A stretch of DNA of 64,000 nt from Gautieria morchelliformis (GCA_015179125.1 WHVA01000339.1:62001-126000); one strand, 5' to 3'. Shown: positions 43,075-54,626, counted from the first letter of the stretch. Numbers and translations are program-made. The notes: generated from the letters alone by a model not told the origin.

Positions 43075-43460
43075 AAATAGTTTGCCATCCATGGCGAATG
43101 TCTGCGCGAAAACAGGAAGATTCGGGATAGGAAGGGGCAAAGAAAGGAAGAGACACCTGGTGGAAGGACTGAGGTGGGATAGGATAGTCCAATTGCCATG
43201 TTTGGGGCGTAACCCAAGAATAGCGGGGACGAGTATAAAGCAGTGATATGGAGGACTCGGTAGAGTGATGCTCGATAGGCTTTCGCTGAGGTAGCGAATA
43301 GTTTGCCGTCCATGTCGAACGTCTGTGTGAAAACAGGAAGATTCGGGATAGGAAAGGGTGAAGAAGGAAACAACACCTGGTGGAAGGGCCAAGGTGTAAT
43401 AGAGTATTCCATTCGCCGTGTTCGGGGCGTAACCCAAGAATAGCGGGGACGAGTCCTTGG
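43075..43460. repeat. direct repeat of about 165 bp in E2
   Basis: Two units (about 43075-43240 and 43298-43460) share TAGTTTGCC-TCCATG, AAAACAGGAAGATTCGGGAT and GGGGCGTAACCCAAGAATAG. Not coding as far as I can see. Confidence 0.65.
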
Positions 43461-44806
43461 AATGTATGTTGAAGGTAACTAAAGAGTGTTATGTGGTGGA
43501 AATATCTATCGAAGTGGAGTTTACTGAATGAGACGAAGATCTATGTGTTCGGCGAACGAGATGAGTAGTGGCTAGTGTGCTAACAAGGAGAAGGAGACAT
43601 TGTTCGAGAATTGGGGCCGTGAATTTTGAGAACTAGGATGAGAGGGGGAGAAATCGGAGACTGAGAAGATGTACATGGATGGGGAGAGATGAAGGGGACA
43701 GGATATTTGAAGCGAATGGGTACAGGGATTAGTACAGAGTGGGTAACGTTGTTGTTCGAAGGAGTAAAACGATCCATTCTTAACACCACAGAGGGATCGC
43801 GAGCTTAATCTTCCGCGGGAAAGCTTTTGCTATCTTCGGAAACCTCTTCGAGAATCGCAACCTGAGGGTTGCCTTCGAGAGTGAAGATAGCTCTGCCAGC
43901 GGTTGAGGCAGACTCTTGAAAGCGGTGTCATGATTCATTTATTCTGCGAATCATCCCTCAGCACAAGGCGAATGACTTCCCGAACCAGCGAACGACTTCC
44001 TGAACCAGCGAATATCTTGCCAAAATATTCATCGCCATACTGCTTTCGCATTCACTATTCGCATCATCCCTGCCAGCACACCAGGTGTTGGAGCCCTCAT
44101 CCATCATAGAACCCATCATCTGTTAAACTCCCACTCCATGACAGACCCACATGCTCAGGATGCATTCGGATAGTGTCAGTTGCAGCCTCCATGCAGGTTG
44201 GACTCAATGGGACTCGTACCACTGGACGAATTAGCTGCGCTGAAGTTTTCACTACACAGTTGTCATGACACATTCATTTCTTGTATCAAGCTATCCCTGT
44301 TTTCCCTTTCACCACTCTTCCATGTTCGCTCAGCTTCGCTCCATTCACTCCTTGCTCGATTCACTATTCGCCACATTCGCCAGTAGCCATGTCATCAAAC
44401 ACGATCGACATCCTTTACCTGGATTGATGGTTCATCACTGATCCTATCATGAAGTGCAAGGAGGTGCAGGCTGTCATGACTCATTTATTTCTTGTACCCA
44501 GCTATCCCTGTTGTCCCTTTCACCACTCTTCCATGTTCGCGTGTCTTCGCTCTATTCACTCCTCGCTCCATTCGCTATTCGCCACATTCGCCATATGACC
44601 ATTCGCTACTCGCATCATTCGCCAGCAGGCACGCCATCAAACACAATCGACATCCTTTACCCAGGTTGATGGTTCATCACTGGTCCCATCATCTTCTCAA
44701 CTCAACCCCCTTTGGGTGTTCCTATGTCCAGAATGCATTCACGGGGCATCCTACCCATTGGTCATGTGGGACCAGCCCAGCAGATGAAGAGTCCGTGCAG
44801 GGTGGT

Positions 44807-45467
44807 TGTTACGACCGTTCATTTCCGACTTCCGACCTTCAGTTCTGCAACACTTTCCGCCCCTCCGATATTTCTGACATTCCGCCCATTGTTCTATTCC
44901 CTTATTCTTTCGACTCTATTACTCGGACCCACCGGACCTGTTTCATCGTTCATCAAAACCACATATCCGGTCACCCTTGTAATTCGTTGTCAGATATGTT
45001 TTCCCGACCCCTTGTTCTTTGCCATTGTTCTACCTTACCCTGAACCCCCCTTGTAGTCCCATTGTTCCCAATAGTTAGTTCCCACGCATTGTCTACTCGA
45101 CTTCCGCTTCCTCTGGAATTTGCTTAGTACCATATCATTACCTGTTGTCTCAGCTCTTTGTATAAAAGCCTGTCATGTATGTCTCTTATTCTGCAATCAG
45201 ATAATCACCTTCGATACTTGATTTCCTTCGCTCCATCTCCTGTTCTTAGCACAGTGAGTCTAGCAAGATCTCAGTCTCTCCGCCTTCCATCTTCCGCCTT
45301 CCGCCTCAGTTCCGACTCAAGTTCCGACCAAACCTCTGGTTCAGCACTTTCCGACTTCCTACTCAGTTCCGAAATACTTAAGACGATAGTTCATTGGGGG
45401 CGCAACCTACAAGTTGAAGCCGCTGTCCTTTCCAGTTCCGACTTAGTGGAAATCTCGATACGTAACA
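44807..45467 (+). repeat. 5' LTR of element C
   Basis: 661 bp, TGTTACGACCG ... ATACGTAACA. TATA-like TATAAAAGCC near 45161, RNA start region with AATCAGATAAT (45195-45205), complementary to ATTATCTGATT just after the LTR (45470-45480). Twelve TTCCG and no CGGAA by hand count. Confidence 0.87.
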
Positions 45468-45504
45468 GTATTATCTGATTCCCACCCGATAACTATCGCT
45501 ATGC

Positions 45505-47092
45505 TGTCATGATTCGTTTATTCTGCGAATCATCCCTCAGCACAAGGCGAATGACTTCCCGAACCAGCGAATGACTTCCTGAACCAGCGAATATCTTGCC
45601 AAAATATTCATCACCATACTGCTTTCGCATTCGCTATTCGCATCATTCCTGCCAGCACGCCAGGTGTTGGAGCCCTCATCCATCATAGAACCCATCATCT
45701 GTTAAACTCCCACTCCATGACAGACCCACATGCTCAGGATGCATTCAGATAGTGTCAGTTACAGCCTCCATGCAGGTTGGACTCAATGGGACTCGTACCA
45801 CTACAGCGCAGGACGAATTAGCTTCGCTGAAGTTTTCACTACACAGTTGTCATGACACATTCATTTCTTGTATCAAGCTATCCCTGTTTTCCCTTTCACC
45901 ACTTTTCCATGTTCGCTCAGCTTCGCTCCATTCAGCCCTTGCCCCATTCACTATTCGCCACATTCGCCAACTGGCCATTCACTACTTGCATCATTTGCCA
46001 GTAGCCATGCCACCGAACACGATCGACATCCTTTACCTGGATTGTTGGTTCATCACTGGTCCTATCATGAAGTGCAAGGAGGTGCAGGCTGTCATGACTC
46101 ATTTATTTCTTGTACCCAGCTATCTCTGTTGTCCCTTTCACCACTCTTCCATGTTCGCGTGTCTTCGCTCCATTCACTCCTCTCTCCATTCGCTATTCGC
46201 CACATTCGCCATATGACCATTCGCTACTCGCATCATTCGCCAGCAGGCACGCCATCAAACACAATCAACATCCTTTACCCGGGTTGATGGTTGATCACTG
46301 GTCCCATCATCTTCTCAACTCAACCCCCTTTGGGTGTTCCTATGTCCAGAATGCATTCGCAGGGCATCCTACCCATAGGTCATGTGGGACCAACCCAGCA
46401 GATGAAGAGTCCGTGCAGGGTGGTTTATGCAGGTCCCAAGGCATGTTTTCGTACATAGGGGCCTTCACCTTCTTTCCTCTCCGTCGTTTCATGTTCGCAC
46501 CCCTCTTCCATTCTATTGTATGTCTATTTCATATATTATGTATCCTGACTGCGCACCCCTATCCAATCCTGAATCCAGACGGCCTCTTTCCTATTCGCTA
46601 GCACCATATGAGCATTCGGTATAAGTAGTCTACATTCGCATGTATATTCTCCAGTTTAATTATCATACGTCCATCTTGTGCAAACTTGACCTTGCTGTGA
46701 CTATCATCTTGAGCCTTCTTCTGTAGATTTCTATCTTCGACCAGAAGAGGACTTAGGCCTCACTGGTGAGTTCTCATACTTCATCTTCATTACCTTAGCC
46801 TTCGAGTTATTTTCTGTGCTGTCCGAAAAGGGCTCTGAAGGAGCACCTTCGCCGGCGAAGGGATTGTCGCTACTTAACAACCCTTCCGTGACACCTTGCA
46901 CGTTACATCGTCAAGTGCCACGGGCTATTTCGCTACGACTGTAGATCAGGGCAAATTCCTTTCGAGTAACCCTCTTACCTTTTATCCCTTACCTCTTCGG
47001 TACTGTTCGCTGGGCGATTCACTAGATCGCACACGCTATTCGGGCATTTGCCACTAACATGCGATATTTACGCCCAAAATCCAATCTTGACA
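45505..47092 (+). mobile_element. solo LTR of family E (E3) with perfect TSD (fossil)
   Basis: Inserted between element C's 5' LTR and its gag start; flanked by a perfect TATGC duplication (45500-45504 and 47093-47097). Ends TGTCATGATTC and CCAATCTTGACA. It has three successive TGTCATGA modules (45505, about 45849, about 46091), as in E4, so the composite LTR spreads as one unit. It is the youngest layer here. Confidence 0.78.
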
Positions 47093-47093
47093 T

Positions 47094-48499
47094 ATGCCTC
47101 CTCGTACCACAGCTACTTCAGCTCGAGCAGGAGCTGTCGAAGCTCTCTCTTATTTTGGCAGTCTTAGATCCGCAGCACCAAGGCACGCGGAACCCTCCGG
47201 CAGCTCTTGTGCCAACGATGAGCTCTCCGATGCTATTCCACAACGATTCGAAGAAGTTCCCGACGACAATCCCGACTATGACGGAAATTCGACGAGTAGC
47301 AGCGGCGAACAAACAGCAGCGTCATTCCGACGCCCAGCTCCACCAACACCACCTCCACCAGGACCACCTCCAGGCGGCCCTCATGGCGGCCCACCTGGCG
47401 GTCCCCCAGGCGGTCCTCCACCTCCAATTCCACCTCAGATTCCCGCCAACCCAGTTCCGCCCGCGCCCGTTCCGGATCTTGCACAAGCCATCGCCATGCT
47501 AGCCGGACAACTTCAGCGCCCGGCCCAAGCACCACCACGCCCCAAGACAAAGGTCCGCGAACCAGATCAGTTCGACGGTTCCGACCCCAAGAAGCTCCAG
47601 CCATTTCTGGTCCAGCTTCAACTCAATTTCCGTGATCGTCCCGACGCCTTTCCCGACGACGAACGAAAGGTCAATTACGCCCTTTCCTATCTCCGAGGCA
47701 CGGCTCTCGACTACTTCGAACCCGCCCTCATGGACCCGTTCGCTCTCGTCAACTGGGCCGACGATTACCACAACTTCGTTTCCGAACTCCGCAGCAACTT
47801 TGGACCATTTGATATGGAAGCCGATGCGGAAAATGAACTCGATAAGCTTCGTATGAAAGACACTCATAAGATAGCTAAATATATCATCACGTTCCAGCAG
47901 CTCGCTCCTCGAGTCCAATGGGGAGAAGCCGCACTCCGACGCCAGTTTTACATGGGCTTGCCACCCGGATCAAGGATGAAATTGCCCACGTCGGAAAACC
48001 CGCCACCCTTACCGACCTTCGCAACCTTGCCCAATCCATTGATTCGCGCTACTGGGAAAGACATTCTGAGATCGCTCGCGAAACCTCCGCCCAGAGCAAG
48101 AACGACAAGTCTTCCGACAAGAAGTCTGACAAAGACAAGAAGAAGACTAATTCCGGAAACAACAACTCCGGAAATAACAACAACAACAACAGTTCCGGAT
48201 CTAACTCCGGCAACCGGAACAACAACAACACCCCTCGCAACAACCAGGCCTCTGGTTCCAACACCAATGCCCGGAAGAGCACTCCGGACCTTTCCGACAA
48301 ACTTGGGAAGGACGGAAAACTAACCCCTGTAGAACGCCAGCGTCGCATGGACAACAACCTTTGCCTTTTCTGCGGCAAAGGCGGTCACGTCGCTCGCGAC
48401 TGCACTCGCGCTTCCGCCTCTGCTGCTAAGGCCAAGGGCCGCGCAGCAAAGACGGAAGAGAAATCCGAAGCGGCTCCCGCTGCGGATTCAAAAAAATAG
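47094..48499 (+). pseudogene. gag region of element C (fossil)
   Basis: N-terminal Pro/Gly-rich part, capsid-type gag (REPDQFDGSDPKKLQPFLV, LNFRDRPDAF, ALDYFEPALMDPF, LRSNFGPFDMEADAENELDK), Asn/Lys-rich linker and a CCHC knuckle CLFCGKGGHVARDC. Confidence 0.8.
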
Positions 48500-48540
48500 T
48501 CAGCAGTCCTCCGGCCTCCGCACGAGCTGAGGGCTGTGTT

Positions 48541-51500
48541 GACCCCATTCATGCGACAAATGAGGTTAAACTCAACACATCCACTCTTTCGTCCTCCGAC
48601 TCCCTTTCCGTTCCGCTCACTTCCGACACCATTTCCGCACCCCCGTTCACAGCACTGGTCGACTCCGGTTCGACTCATTGTTTCCTCGATTCTGACTTTG
48701 TTTTGAAACATAAACTTCCGACCCGCAACATTCTGACTATTCCGCTCCGCCTTTTCGACGGATCTTCCAACACGGCAATTTCTCAAGTCGTGGATCTGTC
48801 TATCCGTTTCACTACTGGGGACAACCATGAATTTACGTTTTACGTTACTCCGCTAGATGCTAGCTGTTCCATTGTACTAGGACACAATTGGCTCACCCGA
48901 TATAATCCGTCGATTAACTGGGCATTGGGTCAAATACAGTTCCGTACCCCGGATAACTTCCGTCTATTCCAACGTCGTCTGCAAAGATGGCTCAGGCCTC
49001 TTCTGCAACTCCGCTTGTGGATTCAGTTCCGCTCTCCGGTCCCGCTTTAGCACCTCCGCCCCTCGAAGCTCCTCGAATTGTGCTCGTCTCCGCCACCGCT
49101 TTCCGCGTATTGCAACGGCAAGAAGATACGACCGTTTTCCAGCTTCACCTTTCCGATTCGGCTTCAGTCAAGGCTCGTTCCGCCTCGACTTCCGCTCCGG
49201 TCGACATGAGCTCAGTTCCAGAAGAATATCGTGACTTCCCGGACGTGTTCAATAAAGCCAAAGCCGACAAACCTGCTGAACATTGACCTTACGATCTGAA
49301 GATAGATTTGGAAGAAGGAGCATCTCCGCCCCTTGGACCGACCTACTCCCTTTCACAAAGTGAACTCCAAACTCTCCGCGAGTTCGTCGATGAACATCTC
49401 AACATGGGCTTTATCCGCCCTTCGCTGTCTCCACATGGCGCTCTGGTCCTTTTCGTCAAGAAGAAGGATGGATCTCTCCGCCTCTGCGTCGATTTCCGCA
49501 GACTCAATGCCCTCACTAAAAAGGACAAATATCCGCTTCTGCGCATTTCCGACCTACTCGACACTCCCCGCAGGGCGAAGATCTACACCAAAATCGACCT
49601 CCGGCACGCTTATCACCTTGTCCGCATCCGGGAAGGTGACGAGTGGAAAACCACTTTCTGCACCCGCTACGGTGCTTTTGAGTGGGTTGTCATGCCTTTT
49701 GGTCTAACCAATGCTCCCGCCGCTTTTCAGCAATTCATGAACGACGTATTTTCCGACCTTCTCGACATATGCATCCTAGTCTACATTGACGACATCCTCA
49801 TCTATTCTGACACGCCGGAAAAACATCGGGAACATGTCCGCGAAGTACTCCGCCGTCTCCGCAAACACCACCTCTACGCAAAAGCAGAGAAATGCGAATG
49901 GCATCACGACACGGTCGAATACCTCGGCTACATCCTCTCTCCAACAGGTCTTACCATGGCAGAGGACAAGGTCAAGGCAATTCAAGAATGGCCGGAACCC
50001 CGACGTGTTAAGGATGTGCAGTCTTTCCTTGGCTTAGCCAATTTTTACCGACGTTTCATTTATAACTTTTCCGACATTACTGTTCCGCTCACGCATCTCA
50101 CCAGGAAGGGTGCTCCATGGAATTTCACTCCGGAATGCCGTTCCGCATTTGAAGCCCTCAAATCGGCCTTCACTACGGCTCCTATACTCGGTTTCTGGAT
50201 TCCTGATGCCCAACTTGTACTCGAAACCGACGCTTCCGACTACGCACTAGCCGCCATTCTTTCCATCATCTCCCCCGACGACGGAGAAATTAATCCGATC
50301 GCCTTTTCATTCCCGCACCTTTTCCGCCCCGGAACTCAACTACGATGTCCACGATAAGGAACTACTTGCGATTTTCGAAGCCTTCAAAATCTGGAGACAC
50401 TACCTCGAAGGTCCAACCTATCTGATCGACGTTGTAACGGATCATAAGAACCTTGAGTATTTCGCAACTACTAAGATTTTGACTCACCGTCAAGTCCGCT
50501 GGTCTGAATATCTCTCACAGTTCAACATGGTGATCCGCTTCCGCCCCGGAAAGCTTGGAGCAAAACCCGACGCACTCACTACACATTGCGACGTCTACCC
50601 AAAAGAGGGAAGTAGCGACTATGCCAGCATTAATCCGCACAACTTCCGCCCGGTATTCTCTACTGAGCAACTGGCATCGTCCCTGCGTGCCACAGCATTG
50701 CAGTTTCCGCTACTCCGCGCCTCAATCATTATGGACACCGAGTCTCTCCATTCCGACATCCGTTCCACACTCCGTTCCGACCCCATCTCCGTAGCCCACC
50801 TCAACGACCCCACCAGTCCTGGATGGTCACTCGATTCCGACGGATTTCTCCGGTACAAGTCCTGGATTTACATTCCGGATACCAACGATCTACGACTTCG
50901 CGTACTCCAGCAAAGCCACGATCATCCGCTCTCAGGACACCAAGGCCAGAACAAAACCCTCGACATAATCCGACGTACCTATACTTGGCCCCTCCTCCGC
51001 ACGATGGTCCAAGACTACTGCAAGTCATGCACCACCTGTATGCGAGCCAAGCCTCAACGTCACAAACCCTACGGCCTCCTGAAGCAACTTCCGATCCTGG
51101 AACAACCGTGGAATTCGATATCCATGGATTTCATTGAGAAACTTCCTAAGTCATCTGGCTACGATACCATTCTAGTAATCGTTGACCGCCTTACAAAGCA
51201 GTCCATCTTTATTCCAACATATGACACCATCACTTCCACCCAACTCGCACAACTCTTCGTGCTCCACATCTTTTCCAAGCACGGAATTCCTTCCCATGTC
51301 ACTTCCGACCGTGGATCAGAATTCGTGTCCTCCTTTTTCCGCACGCTCGGCAAGGCTCTCGACATGAAGCTCCACTTCACTTCCGGTTATCACCCCGAAG
51401 GAGACAGACAAACGGAACGTACTAATCAGACCCTTGAGCAGTATCTCCGCGTCTATTGCAACTACCAACATAGCAATTGGTCCAGCCTTCTTCCACTCGC

Positions 51501-52203
51501 GGAATTTGCCTACAACAATGCGCCTTCCGCGACCACCAGAATTTCCCCCTTTTACGCCAACAAGGGCTACCACCCGAATCTCGCCATCCACCCTGAACGT
51601 GACCTCGCCTCTGCAAGAGCCCAAGATTTCGTTGTGGAACTTGACGACCTTCACCAGCACCTCCGAGAGAACATTTCCGCTGCACAAAAGAGATACCAAA
51701 CCTCCGCCAATCGGAAACAACTTCCGCAACCGGCATTCGAGATTGGCGACAAAGTCTTTGTCAAAGCTGAAAACTTCCGCACCACTCGCCCCTCGAAGAA
51801 GCTCTCTGATAAATACCTTGGACCTTACGAGATCATCGCTAAGGCTGGCAGCCGTTCTTTCACTCTCAGACTTCCTGACAATATGTGCGCAGTACATCTG
51901 GTATTCCATGTCTCCATGCTTGAGCCAGCAGTTCCGAACACAATTCCGAATCAAGAACAACCTCCGCCTCCGCCAGTCATCATCGACGGAGAACCGGAAT
52001 ATGAGATCTCGGAAATTCTCAACTCCAAGCTCGACAGACGATACCGCTGCCAACTCCAGTACCTAGTCAAGTGGGCAGGCTATGAAAACACCGACGAAGA
52101 GACCTCATGGATTTCCGCCACGGAACTAGACCACGCCTCTGACCTCGTCGCTGATTTCCACGAGTCATATCCTGATAAGCCTGGCCCCATTTCCGTGCCT
52201 TAG
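48541..52203 (+). pseudogene. pol region of element C: PR, RT, RNase H, IN, chromodomain (fossil)
   Basis: Protease with ALVDSGSTHCFLD-type active site near 48650. [53 protein letters not shown]. RNase H follows near 50210-50570. Integrase: HDHPLSGHQGQNKTLDIIRR, SCTTCMRAKPQRHKPYG, SMDFIEKLPKSSGYDTIL, VTSDRGSEFVSSFFRTL, GYHPEGDRQTERTNQTLEQY. The C-terminal YEISEILNSKLDR ... YLVKWAGYENTDEETSWISA is a chromodomain, placing it with the chromoviruses. Confidence 0.85.
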
Positions 52204-52333
52204 TCATTTCCGACCTCTTTTCCGACACACATTCCTTTCTTACAGTTCTCAAATCATTGTTAAAATCCGATTAAATTTCAGTTACGCTAATTTCCGACAC
52301 TTCAAGAAAAATATCACAAGTCACCCTGACACC

Positions 52334-53565
52334 CTACTCCTCCCTCATTGTCTCTGCCTCAACCTCTTCTTCTGCTTCCGGCTCTTTTTCCGCCTCTCCT
52401 ACCTCGACACTCACCAACTCCGTTTCCACCCTTTCCCTCGTTTCTGCCTCCCCGCTCGGACCCGCTTCCGCCCCAATTCCCTGCTCCTGCAGCCGCGCAT
52501 CCATTCGGTCCCGGACCAGATCATTCGGCCACCGCATTTCCCGCGTCAACTGCTGCAGGACTGTAGACATGACAGTCATCTGGTTCTGAATTGACAGAAC
52601 CTGATGCTGCTGAACCTCTGCCATGTCGATCATGATGTCCCAAATTTGGCGTTGCTGTTTCCGCATGGCCCTCAGCGACCCGGCAATATCGAGGAGGGGA
52701 TAAGACATGGTAAAACAGTTCAAAACCGCCTGTCCCAATTTTCCGGTCACCGGAAACGATTCCTCGGCCCTCCCTCCACTCGGTCCCGTTTCCGACTTCG
52801 GATTCGACTCCTCAATCTTCTGTTTCTTTCGCTCCAGCCTCAAAGCACACCCGTCCACGACGCAGCGTCTCTTCTTGTCACGGCACTGATCGCACGAAGT
52901 TTCCCGTGGGTTACTCGACCACGTGCAATCCAACCCCTTAGACTCGCATGGGTCGCAAGGAGCCTTTTCCTCCTCATCGTCATCCCGCGTTTTCCGCTTC
53001 TTAGTCGCAGGATTTTCCGGTCCTAGTTCACGCAGCTCCAACATCCAATTCAACTTGTCCTTTCGAGCCTTCTGGAATGCGTCCGCCCGACGTTTCTGTT
53101 CCGCCACAAGGTTCACCGGAGTAGCGATTTCCTTTTGCTTCCCTTTTCCTTCGGGAGACGGTGTACCTTCCGCCGAACTTTCCAAGTCTGACTCTGACTC
53201 GTCCTGAACATTATTCTGGAGGAACTTTTAGTTGATTCAAGAACTTTTTCCGCCGGACATTCCCGACTCACCTGTTCCTTTTCCACCTTCTCCACAGCAG
53301 CTTTCTCCACAGCAGCCTTGTCCACAGCAGCTTTCCGTGCCGTGTTCTGTCTCCGTTTCTCTTCATGGACGCACTCCTCCTCCTCGCGGCGCTCGCGATC
53401 TTTCCTCTCCTGTTCCTTCCGCTCTTTCTCCCGACGTTCCTTCTCTTTCCGCGCGGCTTCCTCAGCCTCGTGTTTTTCGGCCAGTTCCTTTTGCAAGAGC
53501 ATATCAGCAAAATGCTGTTTCATCTCGGCACTCGTCATCTTGGAGAAGTCGATTGGAGCACTCAT
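52334..53565 (-). other. antisense accessory gene region of element C, cysteine-cluster coiled-coil protein (fossil)
   Basis: Opposite strand to gag-pol, between the pol stop (52203) and the 3' LTR (53689), starting 124 bp from the LTR (MSAPIDFSKMTSAEMKQHFA). In order: a long Glu/Arg/Lys coiled coil (EEAARKEKERREKERKEQER), a Lys/Arg-rich part with a nuclear-signal-like PATKKRKTRDDD, the cluster CDPCESKGLDC ... SCDQCRDKKRRC, a predicted helix (RKQQRQIWDIMIDMAEVQQH) and an acidic tail. The spacing (C-x2-C-x6-C twice) loosely recalls Zn(II)2Cys6 clusters but is not that canonical domain. About one break or intron. Function unknown. Confidence 0.6.
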
Positions 53566-53688
53566 GTTGGATTGGACAGAAGACGCGTTTGTTCCTCAGC
53601 CTATTTTTTTTAGACTCCGACGCGTTGGTTCACAGGTCACGTGATCCGACCTGTGGTCTCGCGGGGCTTGACCTTAGAAGGGAGATAC

Positions 53689-54231
53689 TGTTACGACCGT
53701 TCATTTCCGACTTCCGACCTTCAGTTCCGCAACACTTTCCGCCCCTCCGATATTTCTGACATTCCACCCATTGTTCTATTCCCTTATTCTTTCGACTCTA
53801 TTACTCGGACCCACCGGACCTGTTTCATCGTTCATCAAAACCACATATCCGGTCACCCTTGTAATTCGTTGTCAGATATGTTTTCCCGACCCCTTGTTCT
53901 TTGCCATTGTTCTACCTTACCCTGAACCCCCCTTGTAGTCCCATTGTTCCCAATAGTTAGTTCCCACGCATTGTCTACTCGACTTCCACTTCCTCTGGAA
54001 TTTGCTTAGTACCATATCATTACCTGTTGTCTCAGCTCTTTGTATAAAAGCCTGTCATGTATGTCTCTTATTCTGCAATCAGATAATCACCTTCGATACT
54101 TGATTTCCTTCGCTCCATCTCCTGTTCTTAGCACAGCGAGTCTAGCAAGATCTCAGTCTCTCCGCCTTCCGTCTTCCGCCTTCCGCCTCAGTTCTGACTC
54201 AAGTTCTGACCAAACCTCTGGTTCAGCACTT
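53689..54231 (+). repeat. 3' LTR of element C, 3'-truncated
   Basis: Starts TGTTACGACCG after the purine tract AGAAGGGAGATAC. It matches the 5' LTR at about 98.7% over 543 bp, then joins E4 sequence near 54232. Confidence 0.85.
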
Positions 54232-54626
54232 GCGCTGTGACTATCTTCTTGAGCCTTCTCCTGTAGATTTCTATCTTCGACCAGAAGAGGACTTAGGCCT
54301 CACTGGTGAGTTCTCATACTTCATCTTCATTACCTTAGCCTTCGAGTTATTTTCTGTGCTGTCGGAGAAGGGCTCTGAAAGAGCACCTTCGCCAGCGAAG
54401 GGATTGTCGCTACTTAGACAACCCTTCCGTGACACCTTGCATGTTACATTGTCAAGTGCCACGGGCTATTTCGCTATGACTGTAGATCAGGGCGAATTCC
54501 TTTCGAGTAACCCTCTTACCTTTTATCCCTTACCTCTTCGGTACTGTTCGCTAGATCGCACACGCTATTCGGGCATTCGCCACTAACATGCGATATTTAC
54601 GCCCAAAATCCAATCTTGACAAGTGG

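Larger units (their letters stand above)
39918..43925 (-). mobile_element. Family E gypsy element E2, 3' part (fossil)
   Basis: Reverse-strand element: 3' LTR 39918-41187, purine tract (on the minus strand AGCTAGGAAGGGGGTGC) directly before it, then the antisense accessory gene region 41371-42783 and about 1.1 kb of unrecognised internal sequence. Pol and the 5' LTR are absent. It interrupts element D, so is younger than D. The right boundary is inferred only from the start of E4 at 43926. Confidence 0.55.
44807..54231 (+). mobile_element. Ty3/gypsy chromovirus element C, nearly whole, young (fossil)
   Basis: 5' LTR 44807-45467, self-priming site, gag, pol with chromodomain, antisense accessory gene and 3' LTR from 53689, whose last ~115 bp are missing. 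The LTRs differ at seven of about 543 aligned sites (about 1.3%), so insertion was recent. It carries solo LTR E3 in its leader. Only a few breaks are apparent. TTCCG is very frequent on its plus strand throughout. Confidence 0.85.
43926..54621 (+). mobile_element. solo LTR of family E (E4), split by element C (fossil)
   Basis: Left part 43926-44806 starts TGTCATGATTC; right part about 54234-54621 ends CCAATCTTGACA. The flanks AGCGG (43921-43925) and AGTGG (54622-54626) match at 4 of 5, so both halves belong to one insertion. Element C lies between. The 5' half shows three TGTCATGA modules (43926, 44259, 44475). Confidence 0.7.

Noticed and set aside
52334-53565. Plus-strand Pro/Ser/Phe-rich frames opposite the accessory gene of C
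   Set aside because: Low-complexity translations of the complement of Glu/Arg/Lys codons; the minus-strand reading has ordered domains and the plus-strand one does not.
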